DNA from: an uncultured Bacteroidales bacterium
GTDB taxonomy: Bacteria; Bacteroidota; Bacteroidia; Bacteroidales; Muribaculaceae
Length of the DNA: 64,000 bases
Assembly: GCA_902792895.1 (NCBI GenBank)
Contig: CADBBK010000001.1
Location: 186,001-250,000, forward strand
Direction: 5' to 3'
How positions within the stretch are numbered: the first letter of the stretch is position 1; each line of letters begins with the position of its first letter. This document shows, piece after piece, positions 51,454 to 60,094 of the stretch. The position numbers and the translations under genes are program-made. A model generated the notes under the pieces. The model saw only the letters and a list, made by a program, of their open reading frames with translations. It did no database searches and was not told the origin of the DNA.

Positions 51454-52707
51454 TTACTTGAAATCGAACTTTCTTGCAGGCACACCGATGTAGGTATGAT
51501 CATCCTTGGGCTTGGTCATCAAGACACTGCCAGCCCCCAAGGTGACGTTGGAACCGATATTCACCTTCTGGAGGACCACACTGTCCACACCCAGCAGATT
51601 ACATTCGCCCACATTAACGGCTCCAGAGATATGTACACCTGGCATCATCACGTTGAAATTACCTATCTTGACATCATGGCCGATGACATTGGAGCCATTC
51701 AATACATTGAAATCGCCAATCTCAACATCGCATGTCACACTGCATTTGTCCTGGATGATATTGCCCTGGCCGATCTTGAACGACAGTGAATCCAACACCT
51801 TGAATGAAGGAGCAATGAGATTCGGGAAATAAATATTAGGATTATTGATGCGGTCAAGAATCAGCTTGCGAGTCTTCGGGTCACCAACTGCAATTGCAAT
51901 AGCCAGCGGCTCGGCAACTGCATTGAGTTCCTCCATTCCTCCCATGACATTTCCATAATGGGAGATATTGAAGCCTTTCTGCTTATTGTCATCATAAAAT
52001 CCGACAAATGTCCAATTGCCCTTTCCGGCCGCATTGATGCGCTGGATTCCACCTGCCACCTCTCGGCCCAGACCACCGGCGCCATAGATAGCAATCTTCT
52101 TGGGATAGTGGCATGGTTCAAAGTCATAGAAGTTTTTGATTCTGCATGGATTGCCAAATGCAACCACGCCATCAGGTATGTCATTGACAACCACACTACC
52201 CGCACCAATAACTGCCCACTTGCCAATTTTAACACCAGGAATCACCACTGCAGCTGCACCGATCCATGCGCCCTCACCAACGTGTACGTTTCCACACAAT
52301 GTAGCCTGAGGAGAGACGTGTACAAAGTCTTCCACCGTACACTCGTGGTCTATCGAGGCACCAGTATTCAGGATGCAGTGACGTCCGATGGTGGCTCCAC
52401 TCTGCACAATTGCTCCTTGCATGACTACAGAGCCCTCACCAATTGTTGCATTTGGCGATACGATAGACGATGGATGCACAACCGTCCCAAACTCGCAATT
52501 CAGTTTTTCGGTTATCTGCTTGCGAGTCACATTATTACCAATACTGACGACAATCGGTGATTCGCCGTTCCATTCATGCTTGACAGGAATTGACATCAGA
52601 CTGTTGATTGAGCAGTCATCGTCAAACATCCCGTCGACAGTGATGCCTGATGCGTTCAGGATGTCAATAATCACTCTTGCGTGTCCGCTAGCTCCGTAAA
52701 GATACAT
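51454..52707 (-). CDS. fused double NeuD/PglD-like sugar acyltransferase
   Basis: 417 residues, about twice the family length, made of two complete NeuD/PglD modules. Module 1 (about 1-192): MYLYGASGHARVIIDIL, a beta-helix with His at NTGASIDHEC (H121), and the PglD-like end VVAFGNPCRIKN. Module 2 (about 204-417): KKIAIYGAGGLGREVAGGIQ, GHDVKIGNFNVMMPG and the end YIGVPARKFDF. Module 2 resembles the separate gene at 43986-44627 more than it resembles module 1. So one gene carries two acyltransferases of different subtypes, possibly acting on two positions of one sugar. The start overlaps the phosphoglycosyl transferase stop by one base (TGATG). Confidence 0.9.
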   Translation of the reverse strand: MYLYGASGHARVIIDILNASGITVDGMFDDDCSINSLMSIPVKHEWNGESPIVVSIGNNVTRKQITEKLNCEFGTVVHPSSIVSPNATIGEGSVVMQGAIVQSGATIGRHCILNTGASIDHECTVEDFVHVSPQATLCGNVHVGEGAWIGAAAVVIPGVKIGKWAVIGAGSVVVNDIPDGVVAFGNPCRIKNFYDFEPCHYPKKIAIYGAGGLGREVAGGIQRINAAGKGNWTFVGFYDDNKQKGFNISHYGNVMGGMEELNAVAEPLAIAIAVGDPKTRKLILDRINNPNIYFPNLIAPSFKVLDSLSFKIGQGNIIQDKCSVTCDVEIGDFNVLNGSNVIGHDVKIGNFNVMMPGVHISGAVNVGECNLLGVDSVVLQKVNIGSNVTLGAGSVLMTKPKDDHTYIGVPARKFDFK

Positions 52708-53321
52708 CAGTTATTACCATTAAATTTATCCATTGTTGCTTGACCTTCGTGTGATATGCCATCACGGACAACCACCTTCTTAATCGTTGTGAGAATAACC
52801 TGTAGGTCGATTAAAAAAGAGCAGTGGTCGACATACCACACATCGAGACTGAATTTCTCACTCCAGGACAAGGTATTACGTCCGTGGCACTGTGCCCAAC
52901 CGGTAATACCAGGGCGCACCTCATGACGTCTTGCCTGTTCGCGGGAATATAGAGGAAGATAATCGACTAATAATGGACGAGGCCCTATCAGTGCCATATC
53001 ACCCTTGAGAACATTGAACAATTGAGGCAATTCATCAATGCTCGTTGAACGAACAAAGCGCCCCACCTTTGTCAAGCGCTGATCATCAGGCAATAGTTTG
53101 CCTGTCGCGTCGCGCTCGTCAGTCATCGTCTTATACTTTATGATTTTGAATATCTTTCCGTTTTTCCCAGGACGCTCTTGGAAGAAGAACGCTCCTGCTC
53201 CTTTGTTGGCAAAATGCAGCCAGATTGTCACCACCAGAAACAATGGCGACAAGCATATAATTGCCAAGAATGAGAGCACGAAGCCCAACACCCGTTTGAT
53301 ATAGTCTCGGTAAATTTTCAC
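52707..53321 (-). CDS. initiating phosphoglycosyl transferase (PglC-like bacterial sugar transferase)
   Basis: 204 residues: the small, single-domain type of the WcaJ/PglC family. One N-terminal membrane hairpin (about 8-33, VLGFVLSFLAIICLSPLFLV), then the catalytic pair Asp-Glu in STSIDELPQL (about 93-102), the phrase MALIGPRPLL, and RPGITGWAQCHGRN. It transfers a sugar 1-phosphate from UDP-sugar to undecaprenyl phosphate, the first membrane step of the glycan. With the PglD-like and PglE-like genes, it suggests the first sugar is a bacillosamine-type or related N-acylated amino sugar. Confidence 0.93.
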   Translation of the reverse strand: MKIYRDYIKRVLGFVLSFLAIICLSPLFLVVTIWLHFANKGAGAFFFQERPGKNGKIFKIIKYKTMTDERDATGKLLPDDQRLTKVGRFVRSTSIDELPQLFNVLKGDMALIGPRPLLVDYLPLYSREQARRHEVRPGITGWAQCHGRNTLSWSEKFSLDVWYVDHCSFLIDLQVILTTIKKVVVRDGISHEGQATMDKFNGNN

Positions 53322-53325
53322 TTTT

Positions 53326-54453
53326 TCATTGATTTAGGATCTCATGATAGAAATCATAGAGACATTGACGCACATAGCTCTGCTCGTAACGCGAGGCAAT
53401 GAGCCCTCGGGCTTTTTGAGCCATCGCAGCGATTTCGTCAGGTTGTTCCACAAAGCGCTTCATAGCTTGATACAGCGCCTCCTCGTCACGAGGCGGAACA
53501 ATAACTCCGTTCTGGCCATCGATGATAATCTCACGAGAACCGTTGATATCTGTCACGATGCTGGGCAACCCCATTGCACCTGCCTCAATGACCACATTGG
53601 GGAATCCCTCTCGGTAACTTGGAAATACCAACGCATCGGAAGAAGCATAGAACGAGCGCACATCACTCTGAGGGCCAACAGCTTCGATGCCATTTCCGCT
53701 GTTGATGCGTTCGAGCGTTGCGGGTAGCACCGGATCCAAGTCGTCCTCACGAGGACCGATAAGTACCAATCGCACATCAGGATAGTCTTCATGCAAGCGG
53801 TCAAAAGCAGCGACCAACTCGTTGATGCCCTTATCACGCACAATGCGTCCCACAAACACAAACGTGAAGCCCTCTTGATGAGACACATTGCTGAATAATG
53901 CAGGATTATAATGCTCCATGTCAATGCCTTTCACATTACCATATCCCAGCACCTTGATGGGCTTGCGGGTAATGTGATGACTGAGCAGGTCGTGTTTCAC
54001 ACCCTCGCCCTCAGGGATGATGTGAGTGGCGCAGGCACAGGTCAGCCAATCGGTCGCCATCAGGATGCGACGTTTCAAGCCAGTTGAAGTGGGCCAGACA
54101 AGGCCAGTGAACATGTGGACACGCCTTGGCACTCTAGCCAGCCAGGCGGCCATCATGCAGATAAGCCCAGCCTTGGGAGTCATCGAGTGGACCAAGTCGG
54201 GACGTTCGCGCCTCATCACGCGCCACATTTGCCACAACGAACGCAAGTCGTTCATCAATGAGATGTGTCGCTCCATCGGCACAGCGATGGTACGCACACC
54301 CTCACGGCGCGACACCTTGTCAAGCGCCTCTCCTGGTGAGGAAACCGCAACGACCTCATATTCCTGGGACAGTTCCTTCAATACCCCATTGCAGAATGAG
54401 TCCAACGACTGGGGTACTGTAGAACTGCGGATTATCTTCAACTTCTTACTCAT
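53326..54453 (-). CDS. family 4 glycosyltransferase (GT-B), first of three
   Basis: 375 residues. N-terminal KLKIIRSSTVPQSLDSF, a middle FVFVGRIVRDKGINELVAAF phrase and the donor-site E-x7-E in VIEAGAMGLPSIVTDINGS mark GT4. SMTPKAGLICMMAAWLARV resembles PglA-type (bacillosamine-dependent GalNAc transferase) proteins, which use the PglC product as acceptor. So it may add the second sugar to the lipid-linked monosaccharide. It lies 4 bases upstream of the phosphoglycosyl transferase gene. Confidence 0.92.
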   Translation of the reverse strand: MSKKLKIIRSSTVPQSLDSFCNGVLKELSQEYEVVAVSSPGEALDKVSRREGVRTIAVPMERHISLMNDLRSLWQMWRVMRRERPDLVHSMTPKAGLICMMAAWLARVPRRVHMFTGLVWPTSTGLKRRILMATDWLTCACATHIIPEGEGVKHDLLSHHITRKPIKVLGYGNVKGIDMEHYNPALFSNVSHQEGFTFVFVGRIVRDKGINELVAAFDRLHEDYPDVRLVLIGPREDDLDPVLPATLERINSGNGIEAVGPQSDVRSFYASSDALVFPSYREGFPNVVIEAGAMGLPSIVTDINGSREIIIDGQNGVIVPPRDEEALYQAMKRFVEQPDEIAAMAQKARGLIASRYEQSYVRQCLYDFYHEILNQ

Positions 54454-54494
54454 CTTGATTCTTTAAATTCCAAATTCGTTAAAACTTGTCCGAG

Positions 54495-55640
54495 TTAAGC
54501 AGAAGTCAGCTCATTGAACAATCTCATCCACTGGTTTACAATATGATCAAGTTGATAATTCCGTGCATTAGCTTTTGCAGCAAAACCCATTGACTGATGC
54601 AACTCTTTATCCTCAATAATCGTGCAAATTTTATCAGCAAGCATTTTTTCATCACCAACAGGAACCAAAAAGCCATTTACACCATCAGTGATCATATCTT
54701 TTGGACCATTAGCGCATTGATATGACACAACGGGAAGGCCACACTCCATGGCTTCAATCAAAACAAGTGGGAGACCCTCGCACAAAGAAGAGAAGCCAAA
54801 AATTGAAGACTGAAGCATAGCTGCCTTAATATCTCTAACGAAACCCATCAAATAGACATTATTCTGCAACCCCAGGTCATTTATCTGCTGCTGCAAGTGT
54901 TGTTTTTCAGGACCATCTCCATAAATTTTCAGGCTCCAGTCATTATGTCTTTCACAAACAATCTTAAAAGCATTGACTAATGCCGAAAAATTTTTCAATT
55001 TATCCAAACGACCGACAGAAATCACACACTTCTGATTTAACGATGAAGGAGTTTCACAAGAAAAGGTCACCGGATTTGGTAGCATTAAAACATTTTTCTT
55101 TCCTTGCCAATTTCTCTCTTTCTCCTCATTTGTCAAGACTATAATTCGATCACACTTGGGTACATTAATCAGATGATCCAAAAAGATCCCAGCTCGTGAC
55201 GTCCTCTTCAAAAATTTGGTCGGTGAATTCTTTACCTCAATGAACTTTTCCTCATGAAAGATTCTAATTAATTTCCAATGGCGCCTCCATTTTGATGGAA
55301 ATAAAAACTTATCTGTCTTACCACAAGTAATAACCACATCTGGAGCAATTTGTTTCAAGGTTGTCCGTAGCAAGCTGCGATACCTTGGTTTGGTCGTCCA
55401 TGATATCATGCTGTTTATCAAATCAGGGTAGGCAGGATTCCACTCATGGTTATTTACATTCAAGTCAATTAAATGAATTGACGGAGAAACTTCAAATACT
55501 TGCTCTAAATTCTTATTGTCAGCAACAATGATAAATACTTCATTACCATCAATCTCAGCTAACGCATTAGCTACAATGAGGGTGATGCGCTCTACACCTC
55601 CCTGTCCTCGAATTGTATTTAAACTATAGACGATTCTCAT
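54495..55640 (-). CDS. family 4 glycosyltransferase (GT-B), second of three
   Basis: 381 residues. MRIVYSLNTIRGQGGVERIT is the standard GT4 opening, CVISVGRLDKLKNFSALVNAF the central donor-domain strand, and IEAMECGLPVVSYQCANGP the E-x7-E donor site. Similar to WbdN/WcaL-like capsule transferases that retain configuration. The gene is visibly richer in A and T than the FkbH or DegT genes, as are its two upstream neighbours, which fits separate acquisition. Sugar specificity unknown. Confidence 0.9.
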   Translation of the reverse strand: MRIVYSLNTIRGQGGVERITLIVANALAEIDGNEVFIIVADNKNLEQVFEVSPSIHLIDLNVNNHEWNPAYPDLINSMISWTTKPRYRSLLRTTLKQIAPDVVITCGKTDKFLFPSKWRRHWKLIRIFHEEKFIEVKNSPTKFLKRTSRAGIFLDHLINVPKCDRIIVLTNEEKERNWQGKKNVLMLPNPVTFSCETPSSLNQKCVISVGRLDKLKNFSALVNAFKIVCERHNDWSLKIYGDGPEKQHLQQQINDLGLQNNVYLMGFVRDIKAAMLQSSIFGFSSLCEGLPLVLIEAMECGLPVVSYQCANGPKDMITDGVNGFLVPVGDEKMLADKICTIIEDKELHQSMGFAAKANARNYQLDHIVNQWMRLFNELTSA

Positions 55641-55649
55641 GATTCTACC

Positions 55650-56723
55650 CTACCTGTTCACAGCCCTCTCATAAAGCTGAAGATATTTTCTTGCCATTAT
55701 TGAAATATCATAATTGCTAGCCCTTTCTTGGCATTTCTGCGCCACTTGGCGGTATTCCTCAGGATGCTCACACAGCCACTGTATCTTCTCTGCCAATGCT
55801 TTATCGTCACCATGAGGAAATAAAAGACCAGCTCCATTGACCACATCGTGTAATCCGCCCACATCAGTAGCAACCAACGGACGTCCTGCTGCCATAGCTT
55901 CAACAGCGGCCAGGCCAAAGCCTTCCCAGTGTGATGAAAGTACGGCAACGTCACTTTGTTCCAAAATATCAGGGACATCCATGCGTACACCCATAAAATC
56001 CACCCTACTATCTACCCCTATCTCCTTGCACATGGCCATGAGAGATTCTTTCCTTTCTCCATCACCAACAAGTTGCAATCGGTAATTAATCGGCAATTGA
56101 GCCAATGCCTTTATCAATGTCTCATGGTCTTTTTCAACACGCAAGCCAGCAACCATTGTGACAACAAAAACACTTTGCTCTGCAATATTCTTAATCGGTT
56201 TTCTAAAACGGGATATATCAACTCCATTCCAGACGGTAAAAAAGTTTTTCCTCTTACCTAGATACAGCTCCAAGCTTACACGCGTCTTGTCTGCAATGCA
56301 AATGACAGCTGCATATCGATTGTACATCCAGCTATCAAATGGCTTGCACCACCACTTGCTGCGACGTCGATTGTTTGTGCTATGTTCGGTTGTCACAAGG
56401 GGTTTTCGCGTGAAACTCAACAGTTTGGCTATAGGAACAAATAATTGGCATGCCGTGTTATGGGCATGTATGATATCATACTGCCCCATGTATCGTATTA
56501 ATTTAAAAATATACTTCGGGTGATAGACACTACCTCCGTTTCCCAACTTGTGAATATATATCCCGCGACTCTTTAACTCCTCCATAAAAGGTGTGTAACG
56601 CCCATCAAATACTAACAGTTCTACTGTATTTTTTCCATTGGAGCGCAACAATGGCAACAAATCCACCATCAGATGCTCTGCCCCACCTATCTGTAGTGAT
56701 GTTATCACATGAAGTATTCTCAT
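55650..56723 (-). CDS. family 4 glycosyltransferase (GT-B), third of three
   Basis: 357 residues. MRILHVITSLQIGGAEHLMV opening, VFVVTMVAGLRVEKDHETLIKAL central strand and VEAMAAGRPLVATDVGG donor motif. AHNTACQLFVPIAK and TTEHSTNNRRR lie in the acceptor domain. Capsule/EPS type GT4. Gap of 9 bases to the next gene downstream. AT-rich relative to the acyl genes. Specificity unknown. Confidence 0.9.
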   Translation of the reverse strand: MRILHVITSLQIGGAEHLMVDLLPLLRSNGKNTVELLVFDGRYTPFMEELKSRGIYIHKLGNGGSVYHPKYIFKLIRYMGQYDIIHAHNTACQLFVPIAKLLSFTRKPLVTTEHSTNNRRRSKWWCKPFDSWMYNRYAAVICIADKTRVSLELYLGKRKNFFTVWNGVDISRFRKPIKNIAEQSVFVVTMVAGLRVEKDHETLIKALAQLPINYRLQLVGDGERKESLMAMCKEIGVDSRVDFMGVRMDVPDILEQSDVAVLSSHWEGFGLAAVEAMAAGRPLVATDVGGLHDVVNGAGLLFPHGDDKALAEKIQWLCEHPEEYRQVAQKCQERASNYDISIMARKYLQLYERAVNR

Positions 56724-56756
56724 GAAGAATAAAAACGAAAAAGAGCCCTTATTAGA

Positions 56757-57830
56757 TTATAATTTCTCCATCAACCATAACAACGATCGTTGACCTCGAT
56801 ATTTTAATGAGTATAAACGTCGATTGAGGGATTCTTTTGCATAATTGTACATACCATCGTAGTCATCATTCAGCATCAGCCCAACACCAGTATGGTGGCA
56901 CTCATGATTAGCGAAAAATTCCTGCATCCGATGAAAGATCACACGAGAAGACAGCTCTTGACGGAAGAAGTCGATGATAACCTGATGACTTGACTTTTTA
57001 AATTCAAGTAATTGTTCTGCATAATAGTATATCATATTGGAATACTCTACGAACAAAGGTTCATATCCATCGCGATAGGAATACTGATCAAGTTGGTTGA
57101 GTCGGATATCAGCAAGCCTAAACAACTCGGGATAATACTTATTAAAATGATCCACAGCACCACCATAACGATAGTAATAGACAATGTTATCTGTCATCAC
57201 CATTGATTGCAAATGAGGGAACATCTTCATATTAAAATATAAATCCTCTCCCATAAACCGGAGTTCAGTCATGAAGATCTCGGTTTGCTGATAAGCCTTA
57301 TCGATAGCCGTTTTCTTGATCAGCCGAGCCCACATATTATTTGGAAAGCTTGCTTTTCCAAAGAAATTCACATAATATTGACTAAACAATTCGGGTTGAC
57401 GAACTACATGGTCCTTTGGAAACGGTCCAGTAATACGGCTCCATTTTAAAATACCCAACATGCGCTTCGCAGTACAAATAACCATATCCACCTGATGCCG
57501 CATGATGTGTTTTACCATCACCTCAACGCCATTGGAAACAAGCTGGTCATCACTGTCCACGAAACATATATATTCCCCAGTTGCATTCAGATATCCATCC
57601 TTTCGTGCCATCGGCAAGCCCTCATTCTGCTTGTTCACGACTTTGATACGATTGTCCTTTGAAGCCCATTTGGAGAGGATTTCTGAGCTTTTGTCGGTTG
57701 AGCCGTCGTTGACGACAATAATTTCGAGGTTCTTGTATGTCTGGTCGCAGACCGAACGGATGCACTTCTCGAAATAGCGCTCTTGGTTGTACAAGGGAAT
57801 CAAGATGCTTACCAGTGGTTGATAATCCAT
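56757..57830 (-). CDS. family 2 glycosyltransferase, tandem paralogue 1
   Basis: 357-residue GT2. LVSILIPLYNQERYFEKCIRS-type opening, VVNDGSTDKS, RKDGYLNATGEY and the metal site FVDSDDQL. It is one of four neighbouring genes with the same length (357-372), the same opening and the same C-terminal part (MGEDLYFNMKMFPHLQSM, YYYRYGGAVDHFN). The C-terminus is basic (LYSLKYRGQRSLLWLM), suitable for peripheral membrane binding. Donor unknown; D-x-D intact, so it should be active. Confidence 0.9.
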   Translation of the reverse strand: MDYQPLVSILIPLYNQERYFEKCIRSVCDQTYKNLEIIVVNDGSTDKSSEILSKWASKDNRIKVVNKQNEGLPMARKDGYLNATGEYICFVDSDDQLVSNGVEVMVKHIMRHQVDMVICTAKRMLGILKWSRITGPFPKDHVVRQPELFSQYYVNFFGKASFPNNMWARLIKKTAIDKAYQQTEIFMTELRFMGEDLYFNMKMFPHLQSMVMTDNIVYYYRYGGAVDHFNKYYPELFRLADIRLNQLDQYSYRDGYEPLFVEYSNMIYYYAEQLLEFKKSSHQVIIDFFRQELSSRVIFHRMQEFFANHECHHTGVGLMLNDDYDGMYNYAKESLNRRLYSLKYRGQRSLLWLMEKL

Positions 57831-57858
57831 ATCTCTAATGATTGAAAAGGCTGTTTAA

Positions 57859-58977
57859 TCACGCAAGATGTTCCAATATTCTGAACATCACGGTCTTGAT
57901 TTTGCACTGCCAGGTGCTGTGCAGCTGCCGAACTCGCCTGTTGGCTTCCTCGTACATTCCTTCGTAATCACGATTCAGCATCAACAGGGCAGCTTGGTTG
58001 TCGGAGCCACTATCGGCAATGTATTTCATGAATCGCGGCACCAGTCGGCGCTCGCTCAATTCCTGTTTAAAATAGGCTATCACACCGTCTTTGTCAGCCT
58101 GCTTGAAGTCAATCAACTGTTGGGCACGGAAGTAGAACATATTGATGTACTCGCCAAACAATGTGGCGTATCCCTCATCATATCCCCGTTCGTCTAAGAG
58201 TTGCAAGCGGTCATCAGTCATGCGCAGCAACTCAGGATAGTGGGGATTGAAATAATCGACAGCACCGCCATAACGATAGTAGTAAACCAACTCTCCCGTA
58301 CGGTACATCGATTCCAAATAGGGGAAGAGCCTCATGTTGAAGTTCAAGTCCTCTCCCATGAAACGGATATTGTCAGGGAACAGATCGGTATGCTGCAATG
58401 CTCTATCAATCGCACTTTTCCTGAATATCCGCCCCCACATTGAGAAAGGGAAATGGCCTTCACCGAAAAAACTGATGTAATACTTGTCATACAGTTCGGG
58501 CTGCTGTATTACCCTACCCGTTGGGAAGTCCCCGTAGTCCTTACTGTTGCCCCACTTGAAAGAACCTAACAAACGCGCAAAAGAGCCTATCACCAAATCC
58601 ACATCTTGTTCAACAATGTCATGAACCAATGTGCCGATAGCTCCACGCGGTAACATGTCATCACTGTCTGCGAAGACGATATAGTCACCCGTAGCATTCA
58701 GATATCCATCACGGCGAGCCTTAACGAGTCCCTCGTTAGACTTGTTTATGACACGTATTCGGGCATCCTTAGCTGCCCATTTGTCTAAAAGCTGAGGGCT
58801 GCGGTCAGTCGAGCCGTCGTTGACGACAACAATTTCCAGGTTGTCGTAAGACTGTTCACAGATAGAACGGATACAAGTCTCGAAATAACGTTCCTGGTTA
58901 TAGAGTGGCACCAGTACACTCACGAGAGGCCGTTTGTCCATCATCCTGTCAAACTTCTTTACTTGCTTCTGATTCAT
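57859..58977 (-). CDS. family 2 glycosyltransferase, tandem paralogue 2
   Basis: 372 residues with a short N-terminal extension (MNQKQVKKFDRMMDKRP) before VSVLVPLYNQERYFETCI. VVNDGSTDRS, KARRDGYLNATGDY, metal site FADSDDMLPRG (Ala in place of the Val seen in the others). C-terminal MGEDLNFNMRLFPYLESM and YYYRYGGAVDYFN match its neighbours. The start overlaps the stop of paralogue 3 by 4 bases (ATGA), so the extension may exist simply because the gene is coupled there. Confidence 0.9.
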   Translation of the reverse strand: MNQKQVKKFDRMMDKRPLVSVLVPLYNQERYFETCIRSICEQSYDNLEIVVVNDGSTDRSPQLLDKWAAKDARIRVINKSNEGLVKARRDGYLNATGDYIVFADSDDMLPRGAIGTLVHDIVEQDVDLVIGSFARLLGSFKWGNSKDYGDFPTGRVIQQPELYDKYYISFFGEGHFPFSMWGRIFRKSAIDRALQHTDLFPDNIRFMGEDLNFNMRLFPYLESMYRTGELVYYYRYGGAVDYFNPHYPELLRMTDDRLQLLDERGYDEGYATLFGEYINMFYFRAQQLIDFKQADKDGVIAYFKQELSERRLVPRFMKYIADSGSDNQAALLMLNRDYEGMYEEANRRVRQLHSTWQCKIKTVMFRILEHLA

Positions 58978-60077
58978 GCGAAATCATCAACCACTCGCAT
59001 CAACAAACGTTTCGTTTTGTATTTGACAGAGTTGTGATACTGCTGCAACTCTTGATAAGCAAGTCGATACAAGTCTTCGTAGTTGCGGTCCAACAGCAAG
59101 CATACCACACGGCCTTTAGGCTCATGATTCGCATAGTACTCGCGCAAACGGGGCATCAATGCACGCTCCTTCTCTTCCTGACGGATAAAGGCAGTCACCT
59201 CGTCCTCGCTTGCATGCTTGAAACTAATCAGTTTCTTGGCATAGTGATAAAGCGTATTGACATACTCACCATACAAAGGTCCATATCCCGGCTCATAACC
59301 GAACTCATCAAGCAGTGCCATGCGTTTGTCCGACAACTTGAACAATAATGTGTAATCGGGGTTGAAATGCTCCACAGTACCTCCATAACGGTAATAATAC
59401 ACCATCTCGTCAGTACGGTACATAGAGTTAAGGTAAGGAAATAATTTCATGTTGAAATAGAGGTCCTCACCCATGAAGCGTATATCAACGGGGAACAACT
59501 CGGTCTGGGCATAAGCCTTATCAACTATGGCCTTACGGTACAGGCGCCCCCACATATTGATGTGGAAAATCGATTTGCCGAAGAATGACACATAGTAGTC
59601 ATCGAACAATTCAGGCTGTGTCACAACCCTATGCAATGGAAATGTACCTGTAAACTTGCTCCACTTAATGGGACCGAGCTTGCGGATAGCTGACCCCAAT
59701 ACGACATCGACATCCTGCTCAAGAGCATGCTTCACCAAGATTTCCATTGCCCGGGATGGCAACAAGTCATCACTGTCCACAAAGGCGAGATATTCACCCG
59801 TAGCATTGAGGTAGCCGTCACGGCGAGCCAGTGTCACACCCTCGTTAGGTTTGTCGATGATTTTGATGCGCGAGTCGCGACCAGACCAACTCTTGGCAAT
59901 ATTGAGACTATCGTCGGTAGATCCATCGTTCACGATAACGACTTCAATGCTACGATAAGTCTGACCCGTGATGGAACGCAAACATGCCCCAAGGTACCGT
60001 TCCTGATTGTAGAGCGGCACCACTATGCTGACGAGAGGCTGTTTACTCTGTTCCATATTGCTATCGAAAGACTGCAA
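58974..60077 (-). CDS. family 2 glycosyltransferase, tandem paralogue 3
   Basis: 367 residues. LVSIVVPLYNQERYLGACL, IVNDGSTDDS, ARRDGYLNATGEYLAF, metal site FVDSDDLLPSR, then MGEDLYFNMKLFPYLNSM and YYYRYGGTVEHFN. A Met lies at residue 8 (MEQSKQPLVS), which could be the true start (60056); both fit. Coupled to paralogue 2 by a 4-base overlap; 17 bases from paralogue 4. Confidence 0.9.
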   Translation of the reverse strand: MQSFDSNMEQSKQPLVSIVVPLYNQERYLGACLRSITGQTYRSIEVVIVNDGSTDDSLNIAKSWSGRDSRIKIIDKPNEGVTLARRDGYLNATGEYLAFVDSDDLLPSRAMEILVKHALEQDVDVVLGSAIRKLGPIKWSKFTGTFPLHRVVTQPELFDDYYVSFFGKSIFHINMWGRLYRKAIVDKAYAQTELFPVDIRFMGEDLYFNMKLFPYLNSMYRTDEMVYYYRYGGTVEHFNPDYTLLFKLSDKRMALLDEFGYEPGYGPLYGEYVNTLYHYAKKLISFKHASEDEVTAFIRQEEKERALMPRLREYYANHEPKGRVVCLLLDRNYEDLYRLAYQELQQYHNSVKYKTKRLLMRVVDDFA

Positions 60078-60094
60078 GCAAGAGCGACGTATGA

